Source: Bacillus weihaiensis
Lineage (GTDB): Bacteria > Bacillota > Bacilli > Bacillales > Bacillaceae
Direction: 5' to 3'
DNA length: 64,000 bases
Assembly: GCF_001889165.1 (NCBI RefSeq)
Contig: NZ_CP016020.1
Coordinates: 3,074,501 to 3,138,500, forward strand
Within the stretch, counting starts at the first letter, position 1, and every line of letters starts with the position of its first letter. This document shows positions 1 to 7,519 of this stretch, piece by piece. Made by a program: the position numbers and the translations under genes. Under the pieces are notes generated by a model that saw nothing but the letters and a program-made list of their open reading frames with translations, was not told the DNA's origin and did not search any database.

Positions 1-840
1 ACCTTTACCTGGGTAAAGGACATCCTGGATATCAGGGGACTCTTCTAAAAACTCAGCAACCTGTTTCGCATTTGCTTCATGCTGTCTCATGCGTAAAGAT
101 AAAGTTTTCATTCCTCTCATTAATAACCATGAGTCAAATGGAGATAAAACGGCTCCAATGGCATTTTGATGGATAAAGAACTCTTCACTTAGCTCTTTTC
201 CTTTTGTTACAACTAGACCCGCTAACACATCATTATGACCACCTAAATATTTGGTCGCACTATGAATGACAAGATCAGCTCCATCTAGGATTGGTGTTTG
301 AATGACTGGTGTATAAAACGTGTTATCAACAATAACGAGTAGATTGTGCTTTTTTGCCAGTTCGACAAGGGATTGAACATCCGTTTCCTGCATTAATGGA
401 TTTGTTGGTGTTTCAATAAATAGGGCCTTCGTTTTTTCATTTATAAGTGTTTCTGTATGCTCTGGATTTGTAAAAGAGTCGTATTGAAAGGAAAGTCCAT
501 ATTTTCTCCATTCTCTTTCAAAAAGGCGATATGTACCACCGTATAAATCAGAGGAAACAAGTAGTTCATCTCCACTTTCGAATAAAGCCATAATCGTTTG
601 GATAGCAGCCATCCCAGAGCTAAACGCAAAGCCCCTGTCACCATGTTCAAGATCCGCAATTGCCTGTTCAACTAGTAATCTTGTTGGATTGCCAGTTCGG
701 ATATAATCAAAGCCTGTTGATTCACCAATGCCTGCATGACGATAAGCTGTTGAAAAGTACACAGGTGGATTTACAGTTCCTGTGATATTTTCGCTACGGT
801 TTCCGATTTGTGCTAATTTCGTTTCAATACGTTGACTCAT
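1..840 (-). CDS. metI: Cystathionine gamma-synthase / O-acetylhomoserine thiolyase MetI (partial, C-terminus beyond window)
   Basis: PLP-dependent enzyme of the trans-sulfuration family that joins O-acetylhomoserine to cysteine (or sulfide) in methionine synthesis in the cytosol. My translation of the complement starts MSQRIETKLAQIGNRS and runs 280 codons open to the left window edge; the family is about 370 residues, so roughly the last quarter is missing. Visible motifs are the substrate/PLP stretch SSDLYGGTYR and the PLP-lysine motif HSATKYLGGHND. The ATG at 838-840 follows AGGATGG. A SAM riboswitch with terminator lies directly upstream, as expected for metI. In B. subtilis metC follows in the same operon; here that would lie outside the window. 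Assignment as MetI rather than another Cys/Met-metabolism PLP enzyme rests on remembered sequence similarity and the riboswitch. Confidence 0.93.
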   Translation of the reverse strand, partial: MSQRIETKLAQIGNRSENITGTVNPPVYFSTAYRHAGIGESTGFDYIRTGNPTRLLVEQAIADLEHGDRGFAFSSGMAAIQTIMALFESGDELLVSSDLYGGTYRLFEREWRKYGLSFQYDSFTNPEHTETLINEKTKALFIETPTNPLMQETDVQSLVELAKKHNLLVIVDNTFYTPVIQTPILDGADLVIHSATKYLGGHNDVLAGLVVTKGKELSEEFFIHQNAIGAVLSPFDSWLLMRGMKTLSLRMRQHEANAKQVAEFLEESPDIQDVLYPGKG

Positions 841-892
841 GAATGACACCATCCTATTGTAAAGTTGATTTTTTGAGAGGAAGGTTTTACTC

Positions 893-926
893 AAAATAAA
901 AAGTCTTCCTCGTTAAGAAGAAGACT
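893..926 (-). terminator. Intrinsic terminator of the metI SAM riboswitch
   Basis: Reading the minus strand, AGTCTTCTTC and GAGGAAGACT form a stem (902-926) followed by a T-rich run. The 3' strand of the aptamer P1 helix carries GATAAGAAG, which can pair with the CTTCTTCTTA of the terminator's 5' arm, giving the usual S-box choice between antiterminator (low SAM) and terminator (high SAM). Confidence 0.85.
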
Positions 927-945
927 GTAAATGTATAGGGCGCTC

Positions 946-1256
946 CTTCTTATCTCTCAAGCATGAAAGCTTTTGTAGCTTGCTGGATTTAGCACCTTGG
1001 CACTCGTAAAGGTTTGGTTTGGTAGTTGAAGATTGATGCATAGGAATTAGAAAGGATTCACCTAGTTACTGCTAGTTTTCAGTGCACACGCAAGCTCTCT
1101 CTTGCGTTGCGGCTTGCTATGCAATCCTTGCACTAAAAACTTAACTTAGTTTGCTTCTAATCAGTATGCATGGTTTAACTACTGGTAAACTTTTACTCGT
1201 TTTGAACCGGTTGCTGAGGCTTCATAGGGCCAGTCCCTCTGCCTCTCTGGATAAGA
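946..1256 (-). promoter_or_regulatory. SAM riboswitch (S-box) with greatly enlarged P3 arm
   Basis: On the minus strand the conserved S-box core is present: CTTATCCAGAG, GAGGGACTGGCCC, ATGAAGCC, CAGCAACC, then AAGGTGCTAAATCC, and finally GAGAGATAAGAAG closing P1. It controls metI by transcription termination. Unusually, about 200 nt separate CAACC (near 1207) from GGTGC (near 998), where a short hairpin loop is normal. The insert folds on itself: ATGCAT 1166-1171 with 1036-1041, AACTAC 1177-1182 with GTAGTT 1022-1027, and CGCAAG 1089-1094 with CTTGCG 1101-1106. A weak sigma-A-like promoter (TTGCAG, 16 bp, TAAAAA) may lie at 1291-1318. Confidence 0.93.
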
Positions 1257-1331
1257 AAATATATGAAATTGTTTTGGAAAAAAAGTAACTTTTTTACTAC
1301 TTTACCTTATTGCTGCAAAGAATGCAATGAA

Positions 1332-1904
1332 TTATTGTAATAGTTTGATATCTTCGATGATTTTTTCATATGGTACGTCAGAGACTGCGTCGTATTGTTC
1401 GAGGACTTGATTCCCCTTCATTAAGTAGATGGATGTGCTGTGGACAAATTGGGTTGATCCTTCGAGCTTTGCTGCTGGAGCAAGGTAGCTTTTATTCGAG
1501 AAGATTTCAATTTCTTCCTGTGTGTAGCCTGTTAGGAAGTCCCAGTTATCGTATTCAGCACCAAATTTACGTCCAAATTCTTTTAATACTTCCGGTGTAT
1601 CCACTTCTGGATCAATACTAAACGATACAAGCTTTGCCTCCACCTTTTCATCTCTCATTTGTTCTTGAAGTGTGGCGATATGAGCAGTCATTGGTGAACA
1701 AACGGTATCACAATTTGTAAAGATAAATGTTGCTAACCAAATGTCATCCTCGTAATCTGCCATTGTGACGGTATCTCCATCTTGATTTGTTGCCTTTAGC
1801 GCTTCTACTGTACCATTTAAAGAAAAATGCTCTTCTAGGTTGATAGACTGTGAGCAGCCTACCAACACTAAAACAGCAATCATACTACTTATGATTTTTT
1901 TCAT
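1332..1904 (-). CDS. Sco1/SenC-family copper-handling lipoprotein
   Basis: 190-residue protein of the SCO1/SenC thioredoxin-fold family (B. subtilis YpmQ/BsSco type), which helps assemble the CuA centre of cytochrome c oxidase or acts as a thiol redox protein outside the membrane. The N-terminus MKKIISSMIAVLVLVGCSQS is a lipoprotein signal with the lipid-modified Cys at residue 17. The copper/redox motif is CDTVC (CxxxC) after FTN, and the conserved distal His is in FVHSTS. The gene starts 9 bp after the ABC transporter solute-binding protein gene with no terminator between, so it is probably the last gene of that operon. Pairing a Sco protein with this kind of transporter is unusual. Confidence 0.87.
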   Translation of the reverse strand: MKKIISSMIAVLVLVGCSQSINLEEHFSLNGTVEALKATNQDGDTVTMADYEDDIWLATFIFTNCDTVCSPMTAHIATLQEQMRDEKVEAKLVSFSIDPEVDTPEVLKEFGRKFGAEYDNWDFLTGYTQEEIEIFSNKSYLAPAAKLEGSTQFVHSTSIYLMKGNQVLEQYDAVSDVPYEKIIEDIKLLQ

Positions 1905-1913
1905 CTTTACGTC

Positions 1914-2912
1914 CTACTTTGTCAGAAATTGAGTGTCAATTAAGTCACTGAATTCTGGTTTTTCTTTTAGAAATTTTAATTCAAATGAAGAGTTTGCAAA
2001 TTCTTGAACAACCTCTGCATTAACTTCAGTTGTATAGCTTACTCGCTCCCAAGCGCTATCAACGATTGCTGGATCTAAATCCTGATCTGTGATTTCTTTA
2101 ATGGCTTTAATCGCAATATCACGTGCTTCTTCAGGGTTTTCATTAATAAAGTTTACACCTTTTTCGTGAGCTTTTACGATATTTTCAACAAGCTCTTTGT
2201 TTTCTTCAATTAATTTGCCGCTAGATACTAATACTGTATTTGGTAATGTTGTACCATATGAGATTTCATCTGTATCAACAATAATTTTTGCTCCATCATT
2301 TACAAGTGTAGATGCCCATGGTTCCGGAACAGCTGCAAGATCTACCTTACCTGATTCAAACATGGCCCCATATTGTGCCGGATTTCCTGTCACATGCTTT
2401 AATGTTCCACCAATACGAGCTGACGTAATGCCTAAGTCTTTTAGGAATGTTTCCATTTGTACGTCATGTGTGCAGCCTACTCCAGGTGTAATAAATGTCT
2501 TGTCATCTAAATCGTCAACAGATTGAATACCGCTTTTTGCTGATGCAACGACAACTGTACCACCTGAAGAAGCACCTGCAAGAATTTTTACGTCAGCACC
2601 ATTTGCATAGTTGTTCATGACAGGACCTGGTCCTACTAAGCCTGCATGGATATCACCCGTCTTTAACGCAGTCATAAATGCTGCACCATCAGGGAATGTT
2701 TTATACGTTACTTTTACATTTTCTCCTAACGCTTCTTCAAAATAGCCTTTTTCTTTTGAAATCATTGCTGGTACGTGATCAATATTTGGGAAGTACCCAA
2801 TGATTACCTCTTCTTGTGCAGCACCTGAGGTAGATGTTTCACTCGTTCCACACGCTGCTAATAACCCTATAAATAAAATTGAAATGAAGCCTAAAATAAT
2901 ACCTTTTTTCAT
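1914..2912 (-). CDS. ABC transporter substrate-binding lipoprotein (SsuA/TauA/NMT1-like)
   Basis: 332-residue periplasmic-binding-type lipoprotein: signal peptide followed by the lipobox LLAAC at about residues 17-21, then a type II solute-binding fold beginning EVIIGYFPNIDHVPAM and including GLVGPGPVMNNYANGAD and VPEPWAS. This is the COG0715 group that binds sulfonates, nitrate, taurine or pyrimidine-type ligands; the ligand cannot be told from sequence alone. A GCTHDVQ motif sits where relatives bind ligand. A strong GGAGG precedes the ATG. It follows the permease gene by 18 bp in an ATPase-permease-binding protein operon; no ssuD-like monooxygenase is adjacent, so a sulfonate role is not established. 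Confidence 0.85.
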   Translation of the reverse strand: MKKGIILGFISILFIGLLAACGTSETSTSGAAQEEVIIGYFPNIDHVPAMISKEKGYFEEALGENVKVTYKTFPDGAAFMTALKTGDIHAGLVGPGPVMNNYANGADVKILAGASSGGTVVVASAKSGIQSVDDLDDKTFITPGVGCTHDVQMETFLKDLGITSARIGGTLKHVTGNPAQYGAMFESGKVDLAAVPEPWASTLVNDGAKIIVDTDEISYGTTLPNTVLVSSGKLIEENKELVENIVKAHEKGVNFINENPEEARDIAIKAIKEITDQDLDPAIVDSAWERVSYTTEVNAEVVQEFANSSFELKFLKEKPEFSDLIDTQFLTK

Positions 2913-2930
2913 GTGTGTATCCCTCCGTAA

Positions 2931-3686
2931 TTAAGTATCTAATCCCCATTTTTTCATTACATTTTTCTCAATGCGTTGGAAAAATAATAAATCCACAATT
3001 ACACCAATGACCATAATCATTAACATAATCGCAATAACTAAACTCATGTCGCCAAAATCTGACGCAAATTTTAATTTATAGCCTAACCCTGGACCTGTGC
3101 TTAACAGTTCAGCTGCCATTAAAGCTCTCCAAGCAAAAGCCCATGCAAGCCTAGTCCCTGTCACGATATAAGGTACCGCAGCCGGGAACATGACATTGAT
3201 AAAAAGGGATAATCCTTTATAGTTCATCGTTTGAGCTGCTTTAATATAAAGTGGTGGAACATTTTTCATTCCTGTACGTACGTTGATTGTCATCACCAAC
3301 GTAGCACCTAACACAACGATAAACGTCACGGCCATCTCATTCAGACCAAACCACATGATCGCAAGTGGAAGCCAAACAATACTCGGTACAGATTGTAGGG
3401 CAATAACTAATGAACCTAACGTCTCATCTGCTGTTTTTGATTTTGCTAAAAATACACCCACTAAAAGTCCAATTGCTAAGGCGATGAGTAAGCCAATCAC
3501 TAATCGTTTAAAGCTTGCAACAAGATCGTAAACAAGTGTTAAATCTAGAAAACCTGTATATAACGATTGGAACACATCAGTTGGTGCTGGTAGCAGTGAA
3601 ACTGACACATCTAATGCCGTTACGGCAATCTGCCACACTGCTAGTAAGATTCCGTAGAATAGTATACGTTTAACGACTGGATGCAT
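2931..3686 (-). CDS. ABC transporter permease (SsuC/TauC-like)
   Basis: 251-residue integral membrane subunit with about six hydrophobic segments, the family of SsuC, TauC and NrtB. The EAA loop that docks to the ATPase is recognisable around YIKAAQTMNYKGLSLFINV, followed by FPAAVPYIVTGTRLAWAFAW. Length is typical. The ATG at 3686 follows AGGAG, and the start overlaps the end of the upstream ATPase gene by 17 bp, which implies translational coupling. It transports the ligand captured by the lipoprotein encoded next. Confidence 0.88.
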   Translation of the reverse strand: MHPVVKRILFYGILLAVWQIAVTALDVSVSLLPAPTDVFQSLYTGFLDLTLVYDLVASFKRLVIGLLIALAIGLLVGVFLAKSKTADETLGSLVIALQSVPSIVWLPLAIMWFGLNEMAVTFIVVLGATLVMTINVRTGMKNVPPLYIKAAQTMNYKGLSLFINVMFPAAVPYIVTGTRLAWAFAWRALMAAELLSTGPGLGYKLKFASDFGDMSLVIAIMLMIMVIGVIVDLLFFQRIEKNVMKKWGLDT

Positions 3687-4467
3687 ACTGCTGCTCCTTT
3701 TCTATTACTTTATCAATCTCAGATTTTAAAAGATTTTTAATTCTTTCCTCATATACTAATAATTCCTCACGCGCTTCTTCACGCGGTCTCGGAAAATCCA
3801 GTTCAATAATATCAACAATTCTTCCTGGTTGAGTCCCCATTACCACAATTCGATCAGATAATTTTAGCGCCTCATGAATACTATGAGTAACAAACAAGAT
3901 CGTTTTTTTCGTTGTTAAGAATACATCCTCTAGCACTTCATGTAACCTTGAACGAGTTTGCTCATCAAGTGCACCAAACGGTTCATCCATTAATAATAGT
4001 GCCGGATCCATTGCAAGTGCTCGGGCAATGGCTACACGCTGCTGCATTCCACCAGACAATTCATGTGGTGAATGCTTTACATATGGCGTTAACTGGACAA
4101 GTGATAAAAACTTATGAGCCCTTTCTAACGCTTCCTTCTTCGGCAATTGCTTCTTTAGTGGAAACATAACATTTTCTTCAACCGTTAACCATGGAAATAA
4201 CGCTGCCTGTTGAAACACCATTCCTCTTTCTTTTCCAGGTCCCTTTAGCTTTTTCCCTTGTAGAAAAAGCTCACCCGAGGACTGTGGAGTTAACCCAGCC
4301 ACAATCGATAATAGGGTGGACTTCCCACATCCTGATGGTCCTAAGATGGAAACAAACTCTCCCTCTTTTACTTGTAGATCTATATTCGTTAAAACCGTTT
4401 CCTCTTTTTGATCACGGTTCTTAAATTGCTTCGTCACATTTTCAATCGTTAAAAACAAAACCCTCAC
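3670..4467 (-). CDS. ABC transporter ATP-binding protein (SsuB/TauB-like)
   Basis: 265-residue ATPase subunit with Walker A GPSGCGKSTL, Q-loop VFQQAALFPW, signature LSGGMQQR and Walker B ALLLMDEPFGALDEQT, followed by the switch His in VTHSIHEA. The sequence groups with nitrate/sulfonate/taurine importers. The listed start is a GTG at 4467 with only a weak ribosome site; a TTG a few codons downstream is possible. First gene of the operon with the permease, binding protein and Sco-like gene, behind the sigma-A promoter at 4515-4542. Confidence 0.88.
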   Translation of the reverse strand: MRVLFLTIENVTKQFKNRDQKEETVLTNIDLQVKEGEFVSILGPSGCGKSTLLSIVAGLTPQSSGELFLQGKKLKGPGKERGMVFQQAALFPWLTVEENVMFPLKKQLPKKEALERAHKFLSLVQLTPYVKHSPHELSGGMQQRVAIARALAMDPALLLMDEPFGALDEQTRSRLHEVLEDVFLTTKKTILFVTHSIHEALKLSDRIVVMGTQPGRIVDIIELDFPRPREEAREELLVYEERIKNLLKSEIDKVIEKEQQYASSR

Positions 4468-4514
4468 CCGCTTATCTTTTAATTCTCATCAATTTAATCG
4501 GATTAATATGATTA

Positions 4515-4542
4515 ATTATAAATTCGTTTTCAAAAAAGTCAA
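4515..4542 (-). promoter_or_regulatory. Sigma-A promoter of the SsuABC-like/Sco operon
   Basis: On the minus strand TTGACT (4537-4542) and TATAAT (4515-4520) are separated by 16 bp, a near-consensus vegetative promoter. The start site would lie about 40 bp upstream of the ATPase start codon. Confidence 0.7.
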
Positions 4543-4659
4543 TGGGTTCTTACGAATTGTTTCATTATTTTTCTCACACACTATTAACGTATCTCTTTGT
4601 AAATAAGTGTAAACACGTTAAAAAAGAACATACACTCGACTATAAATTTAAAGGGGAAA

Positions 4660-4809
4660 ATGTTGAACTCTACTAGAAACGTCATTCTCTTTATTGCTCC
4701 AAGCTTAGATGGATATATTGCAACAAAGGAGGATTCTCTTGATTGGTTATTTCGTGTTGAGGGTGAAGGAGATAATGGATACGTAGCTTTTAATGACAGT
4801 CAAAAATGA
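4660..4809 (+). pseudogene. Truncated RibD C-terminal/dihydrofolate-reductase-like gene
   Basis: A 49-codon ORF preceded by AAGGGG encodes an N-terminus typical of the YyaP/YwjB-like RibD_C reductases: VILFIAPSLDGYIA, then DSLDWLF and a GEGDNGY segment. In the full family (about 170-190 residues) the next element is an IVMGRKTYE-type NADPH-binding stretch. Here the frame ends after FNDSQK at a TGA, and 2 bp later a strong hairpin begins. About three quarters of the gene is therefore missing. It looks like a deletion remnant; expression as a mini-protein cannot be excluded because its ribosome site is intact. Confidence 0.72.
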
Positions 4810-4810
4810 A

Positions 4811-4840
4811 AGAACCGTACAAAATAGTTTGTACGGTTCT
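4811..4840. terminator. Perfect 13-bp hairpin, probable bidirectional terminator
   Basis: AGAACCGTACAAA and TTTGTACGGTTCT form a perfect stem with loop ATAG. It lies between the truncated reductase gene and the convergent small membrane-anchored gene. Flanking T-runs are modest. Confidence 0.6.
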
Positions 4841-4853
4841 CATGTAGTAGTCT

Positions 4854-5135
4854 CTACTTTTCATTTTCATCATAGTACTGAACAGAATACATAGCTCCTT
4901 CTGAGACCATCGTATTGTCTGGGATATCTTCTGGATGTGGATGACCGGCCTTTTCAACAATTGGATCTTCTTCTGTTTTGGTTGCATTTATTACTTTATT
5001 CTTCATTAAAGATAGTTTTGCGACAAGCTTTTCTTTACGAGATGGGCTCTTTAAGACATATGATGTGACACCAATTGTCGATAAAGCAACCCCGGATAAA
5101 ATCACGTTCCTTTTAGTCAACACATTATTTACCAT
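4854..5135 (-). CDS. Hypothetical small membrane-anchored protein
   Basis: 93 residues from the ATG at 5133-5135, which is preceded by GAGAGGAG at proper spacing; a longer reading starting at 5270 has no ribosome site. An N-terminal hydrophobic segment (about residues 10-27, NVILSGVALSTIGVTSYVL) is followed by a basic stretch (SPSRKEKLVAKL) and an acidic tail with HPHPEDIPD and EGAMYSVQYYDE. This suggests a membrane anchor with a cytoplasmic or external tail. I do not recognise the family. It is divergent from yjcH. Confidence 0.62.
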   Translation of the reverse strand: MVNNVLTKRNVILSGVALSTIGVTSYVLKSPSRKEKLVAKLSLMKNKVINATKTEEDPIVEKAGHPHPEDIPDNTMVSEGAMYSVQYYDENEK

Positions 5136-5226
5136 CTGTGATTCTCCTCTCACGATTAGATTTAATAGGTTTACTAGAATATTCCCGGTTTCATATATCC
5201 TAAACATCACAGATAAGATTGATTTC

Positions 5227-5255
5227 TTACAAACAAGAAAGAAATAGTATAAAAT
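5227..5255 (+). promoter_or_regulatory. Sigma-A-like promoter of yjcH
   Basis: TTACAA (5227-5232), 17 bp, TAAAAT (5250-5255), about 50 bp upstream of the yjcH start codon. Assignment is by motif and spacing only. Confidence 0.5.
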
Positions 5256-5305
5256 AGAAAGGGATTTCATTAAATTACACCCTTTTACTTCTAAGGAGGT
5301 TTAGA

Positions 5306-6034
5306 ATGAGTAAACAAACAGGTATTATTAACGAACATTCCTTTTATTCACAAGCATTACAGGAAGAAGTAACACTACTTATTTATCTTCCAGAAAATTA
5401 TTCACCATTATATAAATACAGCTTACTAATAGCTCAGGATGGACAGGATTATTTTAAATTAGGTAGAGTCGGTAGACAGGTAGAAGCCCTAGTGAAAAAC
5501 GAAGAAATCGAAGATGTAATTGTTGTAGGCATTCCATATAAAGATGTAGAAGATCGAAGGGAAAAATATCATCCAGATGGAGCAAAGTTCACACAGTATA
5601 TTCGTTTTCTTGCACATGAACTAGTACCATATCTTGATAAAGAATTTCCTTCCTATCAAGTAGGTATGGGACGAGCGTTAATTGGCGACTCACTAGGTGC
5701 CACAATCTCACTTGTAACAGGCCTTACATACCCTAATACATTCGGCAAACTAATTCTGCAGTCACCTTTTGTCAATAAACATGTACTAGATGTCGTCCAA
5801 AACTATACATCTTCTTCTCGACCACTGATTTATCATCAAATTGGTACGAAGGAAACAGAAGTGAAAACGACCGACGGCCAAATTTCAGATTTCCTTACAC
5901 CAAACCGAGAACTGAAAGATGCTATTAAAGAAAAAGAATTACCATACACCTACGAAGAATTTGAAGGTGATCACACCTGGAAACACTGGCAACCAGCACT
6001 AACACCTATCCTAAAATTGATGTTCGAGGCTTGA
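5306..6034 (+). CDS. yjcH: YjcH-type alpha/beta-hydrolase (putative esterase)
   Basis: 242-residue cytosolic protein of the putative esterase (enterochelin esterase/esterase D-like) family. The nucleophile elbow is GDSLGA, in the context ALIGDSLGATISL. The catalytic His is probably that of GDHTWKHW near the C-terminus, and LIAQDGQDYF is the oxyanion-side strand. Substrate is unknown. The start is set by AAGGAGG. It is followed by a terminator and then yjcG-yjcF, the same gene set as in B. subtilis. Confidence 0.85.
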   Translation: MSKQTGIINEHSFYSQALQEEVTLLIYLPENYSPLYKYSLLIAQDGQDYFKLGRVGRQVEALVKNEEIEDVIVVGIPYKDVEDRREKYHPDGAKFTQYIRFLAHELVPYLDKEFPSYQVGMGRALIGDSLGATISLVTGLTYPNTFGKLILQSPFVNKHVLDVVQNYTSSSRPLIYHQIGTKETEVKTTDGQISDFLTPNRELKDAIKEKELPYTYEEFEGDHTWKHWQPALTPILKLMFEA

Positions 6035-6076
6035 GTGAAAAAAAGGTGAGTAACAAATGTACTATTTTCACAAAAA

Positions 6077-6112
6077 GAATAAGCCATCCAACAGCCGATA
6101 TGCTTATTTTTT
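6077..6112 (+). terminator. Terminator after yjcH
   Basis: AATAAGC ... GCTTATT stem with about 17 nt between the arms, followed by T6. It lies 40 bp after the yjcH stop codon. Confidence 0.55.
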
Positions 6113-6160
6113 AAAATTTGATATACTATCATTATATGACTATGTCTAGGAGGGAATAAC

Positions 6161-6679
6161 ATGAACTACGGGATTGCCCTTTTTCCATCTAAAAAATTAC
6201 AAGATTTAGTGAACTCTTATCGTAAACGATATGATACACACTACGCATTAGTTCCACCACATCTCACACTTAAAACTTCATTCGAAGCAACGGAAGATGA
6301 ACTAAACGAGATCACAAAAGAGCTTCGTCAAACAGCTAGCGTAACAAGCCCTTTACAGCTCTCAATAAAAAAGGTGAGTTCTTTTGCACCTGTAAATAAT
6401 GTCATTTACTTAAAGGTTGAACCGACAAATGAGCTACAAGAGCTTCATGATCGTCTTCATACCGGTTCATTAAGCAGCGAACCAGAATATTCATTTGTTC
6501 CACATATTACAATTGGACAAAATCTATCAGATGATGAACATTCTGATGTACTGGGAAGTATAAAGATGCTAGACATTACTCATGAGGAAGTGATTGACCG
6601 CTTCCACCTACTATATCAATTAGAAAATGGTTCATGGACTGTATATGAAACATTTTTACTCGGAAAGGAAAGCGAATAA
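6161..6679 (+). CDS. yjcG: YjcG, 2H phosphoesterase / 2'-5' RNA ligase-like protein
   Basis: 172-residue member of the 2H phosphoesterase superfamily with both signature motifs, HLTLK near residue 45 and HITIG near residue 113. These hold the two catalytic histidines that act on 2'-5' or cyclic phosphodiesters. Length and ends match B. subtilis YjcG as I recall it. The true substrate is unknown. An AGGAGGG ribosome site precedes the ATG, and the stop codon directly abuts the start of yjcF, so the two are translated from one message. Confidence 0.9.
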   Translation: MNYGIALFPSKKLQDLVNSYRKRYDTHYALVPPHLTLKTSFEATEDELNEITKELRQTASVTSPLQLSIKKVSSFAPVNNVIYLKVEPTNELQELHDRLHTGSLSSEPEYSFVPHITIGQNLSDDEHSDVLGSIKMLDITHEEVIDRFHLLYQLENGSWTVYETFLLGKESE

Positions 6680-7105
6680 TTGGAAATAAGAGAAGTTACA
6701 ACAAATGACCAACTAGAAGATGCATACTTTGTAAGAAAAACTGTGTTCGTTGATGAACAACACGTGCCAGAAGAAGAGGAAATTGACCAATTCGAAGCCG
6801 AGGCATCACACGTTGTCCTCTATGACGACAAAAAGCCAGCAGGAGCAGGACGCGTTCGTCTTGTCGACGGCTACGGAAAGCTTGAACGAATTTGTGTCAT
6901 GAAATTCGCACGTAAAATGGGTGCTGGTAAAGTAATTGTGAATAAGCTAGAAGACATCGCTTCTGCACAAGGAGCTGAGAAATTCAAATTATATGCCCAA
7001 ACACATGCTATTCCGTTTTATGAAAAGCTAGGTTACAGTGTCGTATCTGAGGAATTTATGGATGCTGGAATCCCACACGTCACCATGACTAAGAACGTAC
7101 ATTAA
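6680..7105 (+). CDS. yjcF: GNAT-family N-acetyltransferase YjcF
   Basis: 141-residue acyl-CoA-dependent acetyltransferase. The start is a TTG immediately after the yjcG stop, with AGGAAAG upstream; no ATG fits the conserved N-terminus MEIREV. The acetyl-CoA-binding region is RKMGAGKVIVNKLEDIA, and the end FYEKLGYSVVSEEFMDAGIPHVTM is typical of ElaA/YjcF-like GNATs. The acceptor is unknown. It is coupled to yjcG and followed by tandem hairpins. Confidence 0.88.
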   Translation: MEIREVTTNDQLEDAYFVRKTVFVDEQHVPEEEEIDQFEAEASHVVLYDDKKPAGAGRVRLVDGYGKLERICVMKFARKMGAGKVIVNKLEDIASAQGAEKFKLYAQTHAIPFYEKLGYSVVSEEFMDAGIPHVTMTKNVH

Positions 7106-7115
7106 TGTATCAAGA

Positions 7116-7193
7116 AGACTAACAAAACCCTTGTTAGTCTCAGACTGTAGACAAACTCGGGTAAATATCGAGCTTGCCTACAGTCTTTTTATT
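7116..7193 (+). terminator. Tandem hairpins after yjcF
   Basis: Two stem-loops follow the stop codon: AGACTAACAA/TTGTTAGTCT (7116-7140) and AGACTGTAG/CTACAGTCT with inner CTCG/CGAG (7143-7186), the second followed by a T-run. The second resembles the hairpin at 18047-18086 in its stem sequence. Confidence 0.65.
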
Positions 7194-7519
7194 TTGGCTT
7201 GAGGTGAATGAGGCTGTTGATTTCCGTTCCTCTCGCTGGCTGGGATCTTAAAGTGATAGCCACTGACATCGTAGGGTCCAGCTAAAACATTAAAAACAGT
7301 CTATTTTTCTAAAAAAATCCAACTAAAAGACAAAAACTTTGTTAGTCTTCTTATTATCTAATAAAAACACCACACCCCCTTTCCCCTTACAAACAACGGT
7401 ACGAACAAATCATCACCATCGTTAACTTAGATAACCTACAAAATTTCCCTTTGTTTCGTATAAAACTTATTCCTTTGATAAAGGCTATAAATATGGAAGG
7501 CCGTAACGGAGGGTAAAAC
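7194..7519. other. Non-coding interval before the first DUF421 gene
   Basis: No ORF with a ribosome site. GGCTGTTGATTTCCGTTCC at 7212-7230 resembles the end of a repeat common in Bacillus intergenic regions, but the rest of that element is not evident. The 3' end carries GTAACGGAGGG, the ribosome site of the next gene. Confidence 0.4.

Noticed and set aside
7212-7260. Further copy of the inverted repeat A/B family
   Set aside because: Only GGCTGTTGATTTCCG-type wording is shared with common Bacillus repeats; no block match to copies A or B.
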